Below the pieces are notes generated by a model. It saw nothing but the letters and a program-made list of their open reading frames with translations. It was not told where the DNA came from and searched no databases. A stretch of DNA of 64,000 nt from the NCBI GenBank assembly GCA_020248945.1, contig JADCGQ010000054.1, positions 1-64,000 on the forward strand, read 5' to 3'. The DNA is from Rubrivivax sp. GTDB taxonomy: Bacteria > Pseudomonadota > Gammaproteobacteria > Burkholderiales > Burkholderiaceae_C. Numbering within the stretch: the first letter of the stretch is position 1; each line of letters starts with the position of its first letter. This document shows, in pieces, positions 8,208-15,479 of this stretch. The translations under genes and the position numbers were made by a program.

Positions 8208-9571
8208 GTCGGCTGCACCTCGGCCTGGCGCCAGGGCGCGGCGTCGCGCAGCGCCGCGGCCTTGTGTGCCCAGTGCGACTCCCAGCCCTGCGCCGGCGCG
8301 ATGCAGTCCAGCGTCACGGGCCCGGTGGTGGCCGCGGCCTCGGCCGGCGTCAGCGCCATCGGCGGCGTGCCGCCCGCGGCCACGGTGTCGATGGCTGCCA
8401 GCAGCGTGCGCCGGTTGGCCATGATGACCTTGTCGCTGGTGCCCAGGTGCTCGCGCGTGCGGTCCTGGATGGCGCCCATGCTTTCCACGGCCCACTGGTC
8501 GTGGCGGTTGATGTCGTCTTCGCCCAGGCCCAGGAAGGTGCGCGTGCGCTGCTCGGCGGGGTCGAAGGCCCAGTCGTCGTGGCGGCCGTGGCGTGGCACG
8601 TAGTCGGGCAGCGTGAGGTGCGGCAGGCGCTGCGCACGCATCGTCTCGTGGTCCAGCGGCGCGCCGAAGCTGGTGAAGAAGCTGTACCAGTAGGTGTGCG
8701 TGTCGTCCACCGGCACGTGCCACTGCGTGATGGTGAGCGTGTCGGACAGCGGGATGACGAAGGTCTGCGGGAACAGCGAGTTCGTCACGCGCACATGCGT
8801 GTGGCGATCGTCGATGAGGCGCAGCGTCGTCAGGCGCACGAGGCCCGGCGCCAGCGCCTCGTGGCGGATCTCGGGGCTGGCGCGCTCGCGCATCACGCGC
8901 GTCATCGGCCAGCGCTCGCCGTCGACGCTGCCGACGCTTTCGCTGCGGAACTGGCGGCCGTAGGCCTCGGTGCCGGGCGCGTCGTCGAGCATGCGGTGCA
9001 GGAAGCTCGGGTGCGCGGGGTCGATGCCCACTTCCACCGCCTGCAGCCAGTTGCAATGCCACTGACCCTTGAAGGCGAAGGCGTGCGTGGCCGGCGCCAC
9101 GAAGGCGTCGAGCGCCGGCAGCGCCGGTGGCGTGCTGTCTTCGGGCCCGAGATAAGCCCAGATGACGCCGGCCACCACCTGCGTGGGGTAGCGGCGCTGG
9201 CGCACGCGCTGGCACAAGGTGCTGCCCACGGGCTCGGCCGGCGTCTCCAGGCAGCGGCCTTCGGCATCGAAGGCCCAGCCGTGGAAGGGACAGCGGATGC
9301 GGTCGCCCTCATGGCGCGCAAAGGCCAGGTCGGCACCGCGGTGCGGGCAGTCGCGGTCGAGCAGGCCCCAGGCGCCATCGTCGGCCCTGAACAGCACGAG
9401 ATCCTGGCCCAGCAGCCGCAAGGCCTTCAGCGGGCGCTCGGCCATGCGCGTATCGAAGCGCGGGTCGAACTCGTCGAGCAGCGCGGCCGGCTGCCAATAG
9501 CGGCGCAGCAACTCGCCACAGGGCGTGCCGGGGCCGACACGGGTGATGCGCTCGTTGAGGTGGGCTTGCAT
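8204..9571 (-). CDS. Rieske non-heme iron oxygenase, large (alpha) subunit
   Basis: A 455-residue aromatic-ring hydroxylating oxygenase, most like the single-subunit phthalate 4,5-dioxygenase/demethylase group. The Rieske cluster ligands are Cys75/His77 (CPHRGA) and Cys94/His97 (CPFHGWAF). The catalytic mononuclear iron site follows as NWLQAVE...DPAHPSFLH, with Asp184, His187 and His192. It would use O2 and electrons from a ferredoxin, here probably the product of 6330-6653. No small (beta) subunit is present, as is usual for this group. The ATG at 9571 begins MQAHLNERITRVGPGTPCG, the family start. No good SD precedes it, because a transposon remnant begins 13 bp upstream. It is the first gene of the six-gene unit. 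Confidence 0.92.
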   Translation of the reverse strand: MQAHLNERITRVGPGTPCGELLRRYWQPAALLDEFDPRFDTRMAERPLKALRLLGQDLVLFRADDGAWGLLDRDCPHRGADLAFARHEGDRIRCPFHGWAFDAEGRCLETPAEPVGSTLCQRVRQRRYPTQVVAGVIWAYLGPEDSTPPALPALDAFVAPATHAFAFKGQWHCNWLQAVEVGIDPAHPSFLHRMLDDAPGTEAYGRQFRSESVGSVDGERWPMTRVMRERASPEIRHEALAPGLVRLTTLRLIDDRHTHVRVTNSLFPQTFVIPLSDTLTITQWHVPVDDTHTYWYSFFTSFGAPLDHETMRAQRLPHLTLPDYVPRHGRHDDWAFDPAEQRTRTFLGLGEDDINRHDQWAVESMGAIQDRTREHLGTSDKVIMANRRTLLAAIDTVAAGGTPPMALTPAEAAATTGPVTLDCIAPAQGWESHWAHKAAALRDAAPWRQAEVQPT

Positions 9572-9584
9572 GGTGCGGCTCAGT

Positions 9585-9929
9585 CTAGGAGCCTGCCGAG
9601 CTTTCACGGCTACCCCAATGGAGTGGCGGTCGAGACAATGACGACAACGCTGAGTCAACCGCCGAGTTCATGAGCCGCTTCATCGCCGTTGATCGAGACT
9701 CCACCTATTTGCTGCCGCCATCGGTTCGAGCGTGCCTGCCACAACTCGCTGGCCATGCGCCGCCTGTCAACCCGGCGCCGCATGGCTCCTACATGCCGAA
9801 CACGGACTCGCTCCTATACAGCAGTCGGTGACAAGCCTCGCTTCGGTCGAAATCGCCGCGTCACGTCAGCAAAGCGGCTCCGCTTCGGTCACGGCGCATC
9901 GGGCAGTTTCAAGTCCGACAGGCTCCTAG
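9585..9929 (+). mobile_element. Relict insertion sequence, IS1182-like, with matched terminal inverted repeats
   Basis: The ends are inverted copies: ctaggagcctgccgagcttt at 9585-9604 and the complement of a near-identical 19-mer at 9911-9929. The outer 11 bases match exactly and the inner part carries a few mismatches. Inside, ATG at 9670 opens MSRFIAVDRDSTYLLPPSV, which I recognise as the N-terminus of IS1182-type DDE transposases. After about 20 residues the frame degrades, and the catalytic domain is missing. At only 345 bp the element is non-autonomous. It occupies the promoter region of the Rieske operon. No clear target duplication is visible. The family name rests on memory of the N-terminal motif. 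Confidence 0.65.
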
Positions 9930-9946
9930 CGTTATCGCGGGATCGC

Positions 9947-10777
9947 TCAGGGTTTCTTCCCCGTCGCCGGGCTGGCCGTGGCGTTGCGAGTGGCCAGTTG
10001 TTTGATGAAGTCGCGCGTCATCAGGTCCATCTCGGACAGCACGCGCTCACTGGTCGCGGCAACGGTCGTGAACTGCTCTTTGCGCGGGTTGTCGATGTTG
10101 GATAACGCGTTGTCGAAGAAGATCATCTGCATGCGTGCCAGGTCGATCCTGTCGGCAATGGCAGGAAACTCGGCCTTTGCGTCCTCGAACACCGATAGCG
10201 CCGCCATGAACTGGCGGGCTGACGAGGTAGCACGGGCTTTCATTTCGGGCGAGCGGGCTTCGGTCTGGTAGACCAGGTACGCAGCGGCGGCCCGCTGAGA
10301 GAGCATGCGCTGCTTGGCCGCCAGGTTGACCATCGCCGACGGCGCGTCGCCACCGGCCTTGATAAAGCCCTGGGTCACCGTTTCGGCGTTGAGCAGCAAC
10401 TCCTCGCTCAACACCACGGCCTGTTGCAAACCCTTGGCCGTGGGCGGTGCGCTGACAACCGCCGCCAACTTGTCCACCAGCGCCGCCTGAGCGCGCAGGT
10501 CCGTGTCCAGCGGTGCCTTGGCTTGACTTTGGAGAAGAGCGTTGGCGCTGCGAAGTTCGTCCACGGACGAACTCAAGATGATGCTGGCCTTCTCGGGCAT
10601 CACACCCAGCACGAGTTGGCTATAGGCCTTCAAGACACGCTGGCTCAGCATGCGTTGTTTCCCCGCCGTGGCGACCGCGCTTAGGCTGACAACGCTTTGA
10701 GCGCTCACCGGAAGCTGCCAACTCGCGCAGGCGGAAAAAAGAGCCAGGAGTGCCAAAGGGACCCGACGACGATTCAT
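9947..10777 (-). CDS. Secreted PilJ-type (NMT) sensor-domain protein
   Basis: A 276-residue exported protein with a signal peptide (MNRRRVPLALLALFSACASW, cleavage after PVSAQ). It carries two copies of the motif KQRMLSQR, the hallmark of the PilJ/NarX-like 'type IV pili methyl-accepting chemotaxis transducer N-terminal' domain. The domain is normally the periplasmic part of a membrane receptor, but here no transmembrane helix or signalling domain follows, so it is a free periplasmic helical-bundle protein. The ATG at 10777 fits the signal peptide; an in-frame ATG lies 7 codons upstream. It ends 18 nt from the IS remnant. Its partner and ligand are unknown. Confidence 0.8.
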   Translation of the reverse strand: MNRRRVPLALLALFSACASWQLPVSAQSVVSLSAVATAGKQRMLSQRVLKAYSQLVLGVMPEKASIILSSSVDELRSANALLQSQAKAPLDTDLRAQAALVDKLAAVVSAPPTAKGLQQAVVLSEELLLNAETVTQGFIKAGGDAPSAMVNLAAKQRMLSQRAAAAYLVYQTEARSPEMKARATSSARQFMAALSVFEDAKAEFPAIADRIDLARMQMIFFDNALSNIDNPRKEQFTTVAATSERVLSEMDLMTRDFIKQLATRNATASPATGKKP

Positions 10778-10906
10778 TCCATCACTCTCGTTACACATTC
10801 GCGGGATTACGCCTGCTTTCAGGCCGACGGTCAACAGGGGCGCTACGGAGCCAGCGTGTCCTCTTGCCGAAGCTCACGGGACATCGCTCCCTAGGCGCAA
10901 AGCACA

Positions 10907-10926
10907 GCCATAGCTCGGGCTATGGC
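10907..10926. repeat. Perfect 8-bp inverted repeat in intergenic DNA
   Basis: gccatagc, a 4-base loop and gctatggc form a short hairpin between the divergently placed PilJ-domain gene and the end of the AHSA1 gene. There is no T-run beside it, so it is not a clear intrinsic terminator. The rest of 10778-10994 shows nothing recognisable. Confidence 0.35.
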
Positions 10927-10994
10927 GAGCATTTGCAACGACGAGCAGGCGCGTACTGGCGTGATGAGCGGGCATGAACGAAAGACTCTCAGGC

Positions 10995-11486
10995 TCAGCC
11001 CAGGCTGCACGCCAAGGCGTCGAGCTGCTCGGCGCAGACGCCCCAGCCTTCGCGGAAGCCCATCTCGGCGTGGCGGCGGCAGGCGTCGGCATCGGGGTGC
11101 AAGGCCACGGCGCGGTAGTGCGTGCCGCCGCCGGGCGCGTCGGCAAAGGTCCAGATGGCCGTCATCCCCATCCAGGGCGCGGCCGGCCGCCAGCCGCCGG
11201 TGAGCAGAGAGGTGGTGACGAGCCGCTCACCGGGCAGCACCTCGAACACGCAGCCCGGGTTGTCGCTCACGCCGCCGTCTGGGCCGCGCATCGTGGTGTG
11301 GAAGGCGCCGCCGGGGCGCAGTTCGAGCGCGCGCAACTCGGTCGTCCAGGGCCTGGGGCACCACCACTGCACAAACAGCTCGGGTTCGACCCAACAGCGC
11401 CACACCGCGGCACGCGGGGCACGCAGGACACGATCGATGACGAGATCGAGCGCCGGATCGAACGGCGCGGGGGCAGATGGGTTCAT
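10995..11486 (-). CDS. AHSA1/SRPBCC-family protein
   Basis: A 163-residue helix-grip (START/Bet v1-like) protein of the AHSA1 branch. It shows the expected order: DRVLRAPRAAVWRCWVEPEL at the start, QWWCPRPW, then GGAFHTTMRGPDG, and an amphipathic C-terminal helix (GWGVCAEQLDALA). Such proteins hold small hydrophobic ligands or act as polyketide cyclase-like or regulator-associated factors; no substrate can be assigned. The ATG at 11486 was chosen because similarity begins a few residues later, and upstream sequence in the frame is low-complexity. It diverges from the secreted protein gene at 11536, leaving only 49 nt for both promoters. Confidence 0.85.
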   Translation of the reverse strand: MNPSAPAPFDPALDLVIDRVLRAPRAAVWRCWVEPELFVQWWCPRPWTTELRALELRPGGAFHTTMRGPDGGVSDNPGCVFEVLPGERLVTTSLLTGGWRPAAPWMGMTAIWTFADAPGGGTHYRAVALHPDADACRRHAEMGFREGWGVCAEQLDALACSLG

Positions 11487-11535
11487 GGCGTTGAGGGCCT
11501 GGACGGCCGTTGGTGCAGCGAATAGCCTCCCGCCG

Positions 11536-12033
11536 ATGATGCCGCGCTCTGCCCTGCTTGCCACCACGACCTGCTGCCTGGCTCTGATGGCGCCCGCGGT
11601 GCCTGCCGCGCCCGCTGCACCCGCCACACCCGCTACTGGCGAGGTGGTGGTGGTGCGCGCCGAAGTCGGCCTGCTGGGCCCGCGTGACGAAGCCGGCCGT
11701 CAGCCCTTCAACCCCGGCACGCTGCTGCCGCTGCGCGACGGGCAGGAGTTCGCCTGGCGCCTGGTGGTGAAAACGAACAAGCCCTTCGTCCGCGTGCGCG
11801 AAGAGCTCACGCTGCCCGCCGAGCCGCGCACCTGGGGCGACCCCGAGCCCGACATCCGCCGCCGCACCACGCCCGACGGCCGCACCGCAATCACCGAGTG
11901 GCGCCTGGCGCCGGTGGACGGCGTGCTGCAGTCGGCCTGGACGGTGACCACCGGCGACCCGCCCGGCACCTGGGTGCTGAAGCTGAAGGTGGAAGACCAG
12001 CCGGAGCGGGTGTTCAGGTTGCAGGCGCGCTGA
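11536..12033 (+). CDS. Predicted secreted protein of unknown function
   Basis: A 165-residue protein with a Sec signal peptide (two adjacent Met codons, then ALLATTTCCLALMAPAVPAA) followed by an Ala/Pro linker. The mature part, from VVVVRAEVGLLGPRDEAG onwards, is rich in beta-strand-like segments (EFAWRLVVKTNKPFVRVREE, GTWVLKLKVED) and contains several Trp residues, suggesting an immunoglobulin-like or beta-sandwich fold. I do not recognise the family. It is probably periplasmic. The first ATG (11536) is used; 11539 is equally possible. The following 171 nt to 12204 contain nothing recognisable. Confidence 0.7.
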   Translation: MMPRSALLATTTCCLALMAPAVPAAPAAPATPATGEVVVVRAEVGLLGPRDEAGRQPFNPGTLLPLRDGQEFAWRLVVKTNKPFVRVREELTLPAEPRTWGDPEPDIRRRTTPDGRTAITEWRLAPVDGVLQSAWTVTTGDPPGTWVLKLKVEDQPERVFRLQAR

Positions 12034-12204
12034 GCGCCAGCGGCGCCTGATCTCAACAACGAGCAAGGCTGCGACGCGCAGATCCTGGACGGGTGCAAAT
12101 TCAGACAACATGAATTGCCGTCGAGAAACTCAACTTTCCGATGCGCCGCGAGTCGCCCACGCCTGCAACCGCGGGGACTGGCGTTCATCCCGCCCCTCGT
12201 GACC

Positions 12205-12654
12205 TCAGCCCCGCATGAGGTCAGGCCGATGCGCCTTCATCCAGGTCAACACCTGCACATGCAGCGCCTTCGAACTGGCCAGGCACTCTGCCGCCACGGC
12301 ATCGGGAACGAGATCGCCCGAATAGTCGGACAGGTTGCGCTGCTTGCGCAGCGCATCGAGCACGACGACCTGGGCGGGTGCGACACCGACGCTGGTCGTG
12401 AGGGTCTGGATGGCGGTCTGGTCGTGCCCGGGCTTGCTGGTCAGCGTGCGGTAGCCGTTGGCCTGAAGCGCCATCATCGACAACTGCATGATGGCCTTGT
12501 AGGCGGCGTCGAACCGGTTTTCGGCGCTCAGCCCGGCCAGTTGCGCGTCGGCGATGTTGCGCTGCGCCGCCGCCAGCAACTTGCCGATCAAGGCCGCGTC
12601 GGGCTGGACAGCGTCAAGGCTGATGCCCAGCAAGTTCTTCAAGCTCATCGGCAT
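12205..12654 (-). CDS. HEPN-domain protein, partner of the MNT nucleotidyltransferase
   Basis: A 149-residue all-alpha protein. The C-terminal half contains LRKQRNLSDYSGD, which matches the HEPN subgroup found next to minimal nucleotidyltransferases (SAV_6107-like), in which the usual R-x4-6-H catalytic motif is replaced by an RN...Y version. Its start overlaps the HTH-MNT gene by 41 nt (an alternative ATG at 12648 overlaps by 35), so the two are cotranslated. In known HEPN/MNT pairs the HEPN protein is an RNase toxin and the MNT enzyme neutralises it, for example by adenylylating it. Whether this divergent HEPN is toxic cannot be told from sequence. Confidence 0.75.
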   Translation of the reverse strand: MPMSLKNLLGISLDAVQPDAALIGKLLAAAQRNIADAQLAGLSAENRFDAAYKAIMQLSMMALQANGYRTLTSKPGHDQTAIQTLTTSVGVAPAQVVVLDALRKQRNLSDYSGDLVPDAVAAECLASSKALHVQVLTWMKAHRPDLMRG

Positions 12655-13279
12655 TCCCGATCAGAAAGATCTTGGGGCGCGACAGCACGTCACGCAGAAA
12701 GGGCTCGGAGCGGGCCTTGGCCGCAAACTCATCGGGCGCGAACACCTTCGGGTTGACCTCGCGGCCCAGCGTGGCCTGGGTCGGGTGGAGAGCTTCCACC
12801 ACGTCGCGGAAGCCGGCATCGCCCACCAGCAGCACGTCAACGTCACTGCCGGCGGCTTCTTGACCGCGTGCGACCGAGCCGAAGACGAAGGCCAGCTTCA
12901 CGCGCCCGCCCAGCGGCGCCAGCGCGGCCGAGAGCACATCGCCCAGGCCCGAGGTCTTGCGCAGGATGCTGGCCAGCTCGGCAAAGATCGGGCTGCCGGT
13001 GTTGGCGCTGTAGACCTGCTGGTTGCCCCGCTTCTGGCGCAGCAGCAGGCCCGCCTCGGCCAGCTTGGTGAGCTCGCGGGTGATGGTGCCGGCAGGCAAG
13101 CCGGTGCGGCGAGCGACCTCCCGGCCATGCAGCGACTCTTCTGGCCGAAGCAGCAACAACCCGAGCACGCGGCGGCGGTACTCGGGGAACAAGATGGCAG
13201 CCAGGGATTGATGCATGGAAGGCGTCGATTGTCGCTTTTTTTGCATCGCCATCAACTGGGTACGCGCTGAGGTGCTCAC
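12614..13279 (-). CDS. Winged-helix MNT nucleotidyltransferase (antitoxin of HEPN/MNT module)
   Basis: A 221-residue protein. Residues about 25-95 form a winged helix-turn-helix (HGREVARRTGLPAGTITREL with wing LLLRQKRGNQQVY). Residues about 125-150 carry the minimal nucleotidyltransferase motif GSVARGQ...SDVDVLLVG, the GSx10DxD metal and nucleotide site. The fusion suggests both autoregulation of the module and chemical modification of the HEPN partner. The GTG start at 13279 is favoured because it overlaps the stop of a 41-codon ORF by 4 nt (GTGA); ATGs at 13252, 13246 and 13216 are alternatives, and the last gives the shortest family-like N-terminus. Codon third positions are less GC-rich than in neighbouring housekeeping genes, in line with acquired DNA. 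Confidence 0.82.
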   Translation of the reverse strand: MSTSARTQLMAMQKKRQSTPSMHQSLAAILFPEYRRRVLGLLLLRPEESLHGREVARRTGLPAGTITRELTKLAEAGLLLRQKRGNQQVYSANTGSPIFAELASILRKTSGLGDVLSAALAPLGGRVKLAFVFGSVARGQEAAGSDVDVLLVGDAGFRDVVEALHPTQATLGREVNPKVFAPDEFAAKARSEPFLRDVLSRPKIFLIGNADELEELAGHQP

Positions 13280-13401
13280 AGCTCTGCACCCACATCTTCA
13301 GGTTCCATTCGGTCAGTTGCACCAAGGCCACCCCCAGAGAGGCTGGCGCCACCAAACAGCGCCACCAAGTCGCCAGCCTCGATCTGGCGCATGGTCTGCA
13401 T
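13276..13401 (-). CDS. 41-codon small ORF coupled to the HTH-MNT gene
   Basis: On the minus strand ATG at 13401 opens a 41-residue frame, starting MQTMRQIEAGDLVALFGG and ending EPEDVGAEL, with a TGA at 13278-13276 that overlaps the GTG start of the nucleotidyltransferase gene. An in-frame TAG lies 36 nt upstream, so it is not the tail of a longer gene in this frame. The 4-nt overlap and sensible amino-acid composition argue that it is translated, but no family is recognised and the SD is weak. It may be a leader peptide that couples translation, a small third component of the module, or chance. Confidence 0.35.
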   Translation of the reverse strand: MQTMRQIEAGDLVALFGGASLSGGGLGATDRMEPEDVGAEL

Positions 13402-13447
13402 CTGAGCCCATCGCGCGCACCAACCACGGCTTGCCTAAAATCCGCGC

Positions 13448-13690
13448 ATGCCCGTGGTTCTTCGCTACAAAGGCTTCAGGTTTTTCTTCTATTCGAACGA
13501 GGGCAGCCCGCGCGAGCCGGTTCATGTCCACGTACGGTCGGGTAGTCATGAAGCGAAGCTTTGGCTGGTGCCACAGGTCAGCGTTGCTGCAAGCTATGGC
13601 TTCGACGCCGCAACCCTGCGCGAGCTGGTGGCCGTAGCGTCGGACAACCGTCAGTTGATCGAAAGGGCTTGGAATGACTACTTCGGCTAG
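13448..13690 (+). CDS. DUF4160 small protein
   Basis: An 80-residue protein beginning MPVVLRYKGFRFFFYSNEGS and containing EPVHVHVRSG, the invariant core of DUF4160. The family almost always sits next to DUF2442, as here (17-nt overlap with the next gene), and the pair is regarded as a candidate toxin-antitoxin module. The role is not biochemically settled, so only the family call is firm. It follows the HEPN/MNT module on the opposite strand, adding to a small accessory island. Confidence 0.88.
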   Translation: MPVVLRYKGFRFFFYSNEGSPREPVHVHVRSGSHEAKLWLVPQVSVAASYGFDAATLRELVAVASDNRQLIERAWNDYFG

Positions 13691-13925
13691 AGCGGTTCGC
13701 TTCGATGACGACAGCCTGTGGGTCGATCTCGACGACGGTCGTGTCGTGGGCGTGCCATTGGCCTGGTTCCCGCGCCTTTTGGCGGCAACGCCCGAGCAGC
13801 GCGCCGGTTTCGAGCTCAGTTCCCGTGGCATCCACTGGGAAGCTCTGGACGAGGACATCTCGATCGACGGCCTGCTCGCCGGCCAGGGCGACATGACGAA
13901 CGCACGCTCGATCGCATCGGCCTGA
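13674..13925 (+). CDS. DUF2442 small protein
   Basis: An 83-residue protein with the DUF2442 pattern: FDDDSLWVDLDDGRVVGVPL, then WFPRLLAATPEQRAGFEL, and the closing IHWEALDEDISIDGLL. The ATG at 13674 lies inside the end of the DUF4160 gene (17-nt overlap), so translation is probably coupled. In bipartite modules of this type DUF2442 is generally suggested to be the antitoxin or repressor; this is inference. It converges with the RNase G gene, whose stop is 34 nt away. Confidence 0.88.
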   Translation: MTTSARAVRFDDDSLWVDLDDGRVVGVPLAWFPRLLAATPEQRAGFELSSRGIHWEALDEDISIDGLLAGQGDMTNARSIASA

Positions 13926-13959
13926 TCTCCACGGCAGGCCCCTCGCAAAGCGGCCCGCT

Positions 13960-15435
13960 CTACATCAACACAATGTCGTACTGCTCCGGATTCATCCCCG
14001 CCTCCGCACTCAGCGAGATCGGCTTGCCGATGAACTCGCTCAGCCCCGCCAGGTGCACGCTCTCTTCATCCAGCAGCATCTCCACCACGGCCGCCGAAGC
14101 GATGACGCGGAACTCCTTCGGGCTGAACTGCCGCGCCTCGCGCAAGATCTCGCGCAGGATGTCGTAGCACACGCTGCGTGCCGTCTTCACCTGGCCGCGG
14201 CCCTGGCAGGTGGGGCAGGGTTCGCACAGCATGTGCGCCAGGCTTTCGCGCGTGCGCTTGCGCGTCATCTCCACCAGGCCTAACTGCGTAAATCCGCTCA
14301 CCGTGGTGCGCGTGCGGTCGCGTGCGAGCTGCTTCTTCAGCTCGGCCAGCACGGCCTGCTGGTGGGCCTCGTTCGTCATGTCGATGAAGTCGGCGATGAT
14401 GATGCCGCCCAGGTTGCGCAGGCGCAGCTGCCGCGCCATCGCACCGGCGGCCTCGAGGTTGGTCTTGAAGATCGTGTCGTCAAAGTTGCGCGCGCCCACG
14501 AAGCCGCCGGTGTTGACGTCGATGGTCGTCAGCGCCTCGGTCTGGTCGATGATCAAGTAGCCGCCGCTCTTGAGCTCCACGCGCCGCGCCAGCGCGCGAG
14601 CGATCTCTTCTTCGATGCCGAACAGATCGAAGATCGGCCGCTCGCCGCGGTACAGCTCCAGCTTGTGCACCGAGCCCGGCGTGTAGGTGGCACCAAAGGC
14701 CTTGAGCGCGTCGCACTGCATGCGGCTGTCGATGCGGATGGTGGCGGTGTGCTCGTTGGCCAGGTCGCGCAGCACGCGCTCGGCGAGCGTGAGGTCCTGG
14801 TGCAGCAGCGTGCCCGTGGGCTGGCGCATCGCGCGCTCGCGGATGGTGGCCCAGGTGCGGCGCAGGTAGCGGATGTCGTCGGCCAGCTCTTCGTCGCTGG
14901 CCTCTTCGGCGTTGGTGCGCAGGATGAAGCCACCGGTGCCCTCTTTGCCGTCTTTTCCCTCGGCATGCGCCAGCGCCGTGACACGTGCGCGCAGGCTCTC
15001 GCGCAGCTCGGCGCTGCCGATCTTCTGGCTGATGCCGATGTGGTTGTCGTGCGGCAGAAACACCAGCATGCGCCCGGCGATGCTGACCTGCGAGCTCAGC
15101 CGCGCGCCCTTGGTGCCGATGGCGTCCTTGATCACCTGCACCGTGAGCGTCTGGCCCTCGAACACCTGGCGCTCGATGGGCACCAGCGGCGCATCGGTCT
15201 TGGGGCCGGGGTTCAGGTCGGCCACGTGCAGGAAGGCGGCACGCTCCAGGCCGATGTCGATGAAGGCGCTCTGCATGCCCGGCAGCACGCGCACCACCTT
15301 GCCCAGGTAGACGTTGCCGACCAGGCCGCGCTCGAGCGTGCGCTCGATGTGCAGCTCTTGCACGGCGCCGTTTTCGACCACGGCCACGCGGGTTTCTTGC
15401 GGGGCCCAGTTGATCAGGATGTCTTGCACGCTCAT
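13960..15435 (-). CDS. rng: Ribonuclease G
   Basis: A 491-residue RNase E/G-family endoribonuclease that matures the 16S rRNA 5' end and takes part in mRNA decay. It has an N-terminal S1/RNase H-like part (residues about 1-125, with NVYLGKVVRVLPGMQSAFID), then the DNase I-like catalytic domain with metal-binding residues in TTIDVNTGGFVG, then IADFIDM. A zinc-link motif, CEPCPTCQGRG, lies near residue 410. The length is that of RNase G, not the long RNase E with its scaffold tail. The ATG at 15435 is preceded by ggagacatcc, a good SD; the frame stays open far upstream only because of base composition. It is the last gene of the conserved minus-strand block and starts 44 nt after maf. Confidence 0.95.
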   Translation of the reverse strand: MSVQDILINWAPQETRVAVVENGAVQELHIERTLERGLVGNVYLGKVVRVLPGMQSAFIDIGLERAAFLHVADLNPGPKTDAPLVPIERQVFEGQTLTVQVIKDAIGTKGARLSSQVSIAGRMLVFLPHDNHIGISQKIGSAELRESLRARVTALAHAEGKDGKEGTGGFILRTNAEEASDEELADDIRYLRRTWATIRERAMRQPTGTLLHQDLTLAERVLRDLANEHTATIRIDSRMQCDALKAFGATYTPGSVHKLELYRGERPIFDLFGIEEEIARALARRVELKSGGYLIIDQTEALTTIDVNTGGFVGARNFDDTIFKTNLEAAGAMARQLRLRNLGGIIIADFIDMTNEAHQQAVLAELKKQLARDRTRTTVSGFTQLGLVEMTRKRTRESLAHMLCEPCPTCQGRGQVKTARSVCYDILREILREARQFSPKEFRVIASAAVVEMLLDEESVHLAGLSEFIGKPISLSAEAGMNPEQYDIVLM

Positions 15436-15479
15436 GGATGTCTCCTGCGCCGGGTGCGGGCGCTTTGCTGCTGCGCGCT

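Noticed and set aside
6774-9215. A single 813-codon minus-strand frame across the ligase and part of the oxygenase
   Set aside because: The first 336 codons are a shadow of the oxygenase gene in another frame. The GTG at 8207, overlapping the oxygenase stop, gives a normal-length ligase, so it is not a fusion.
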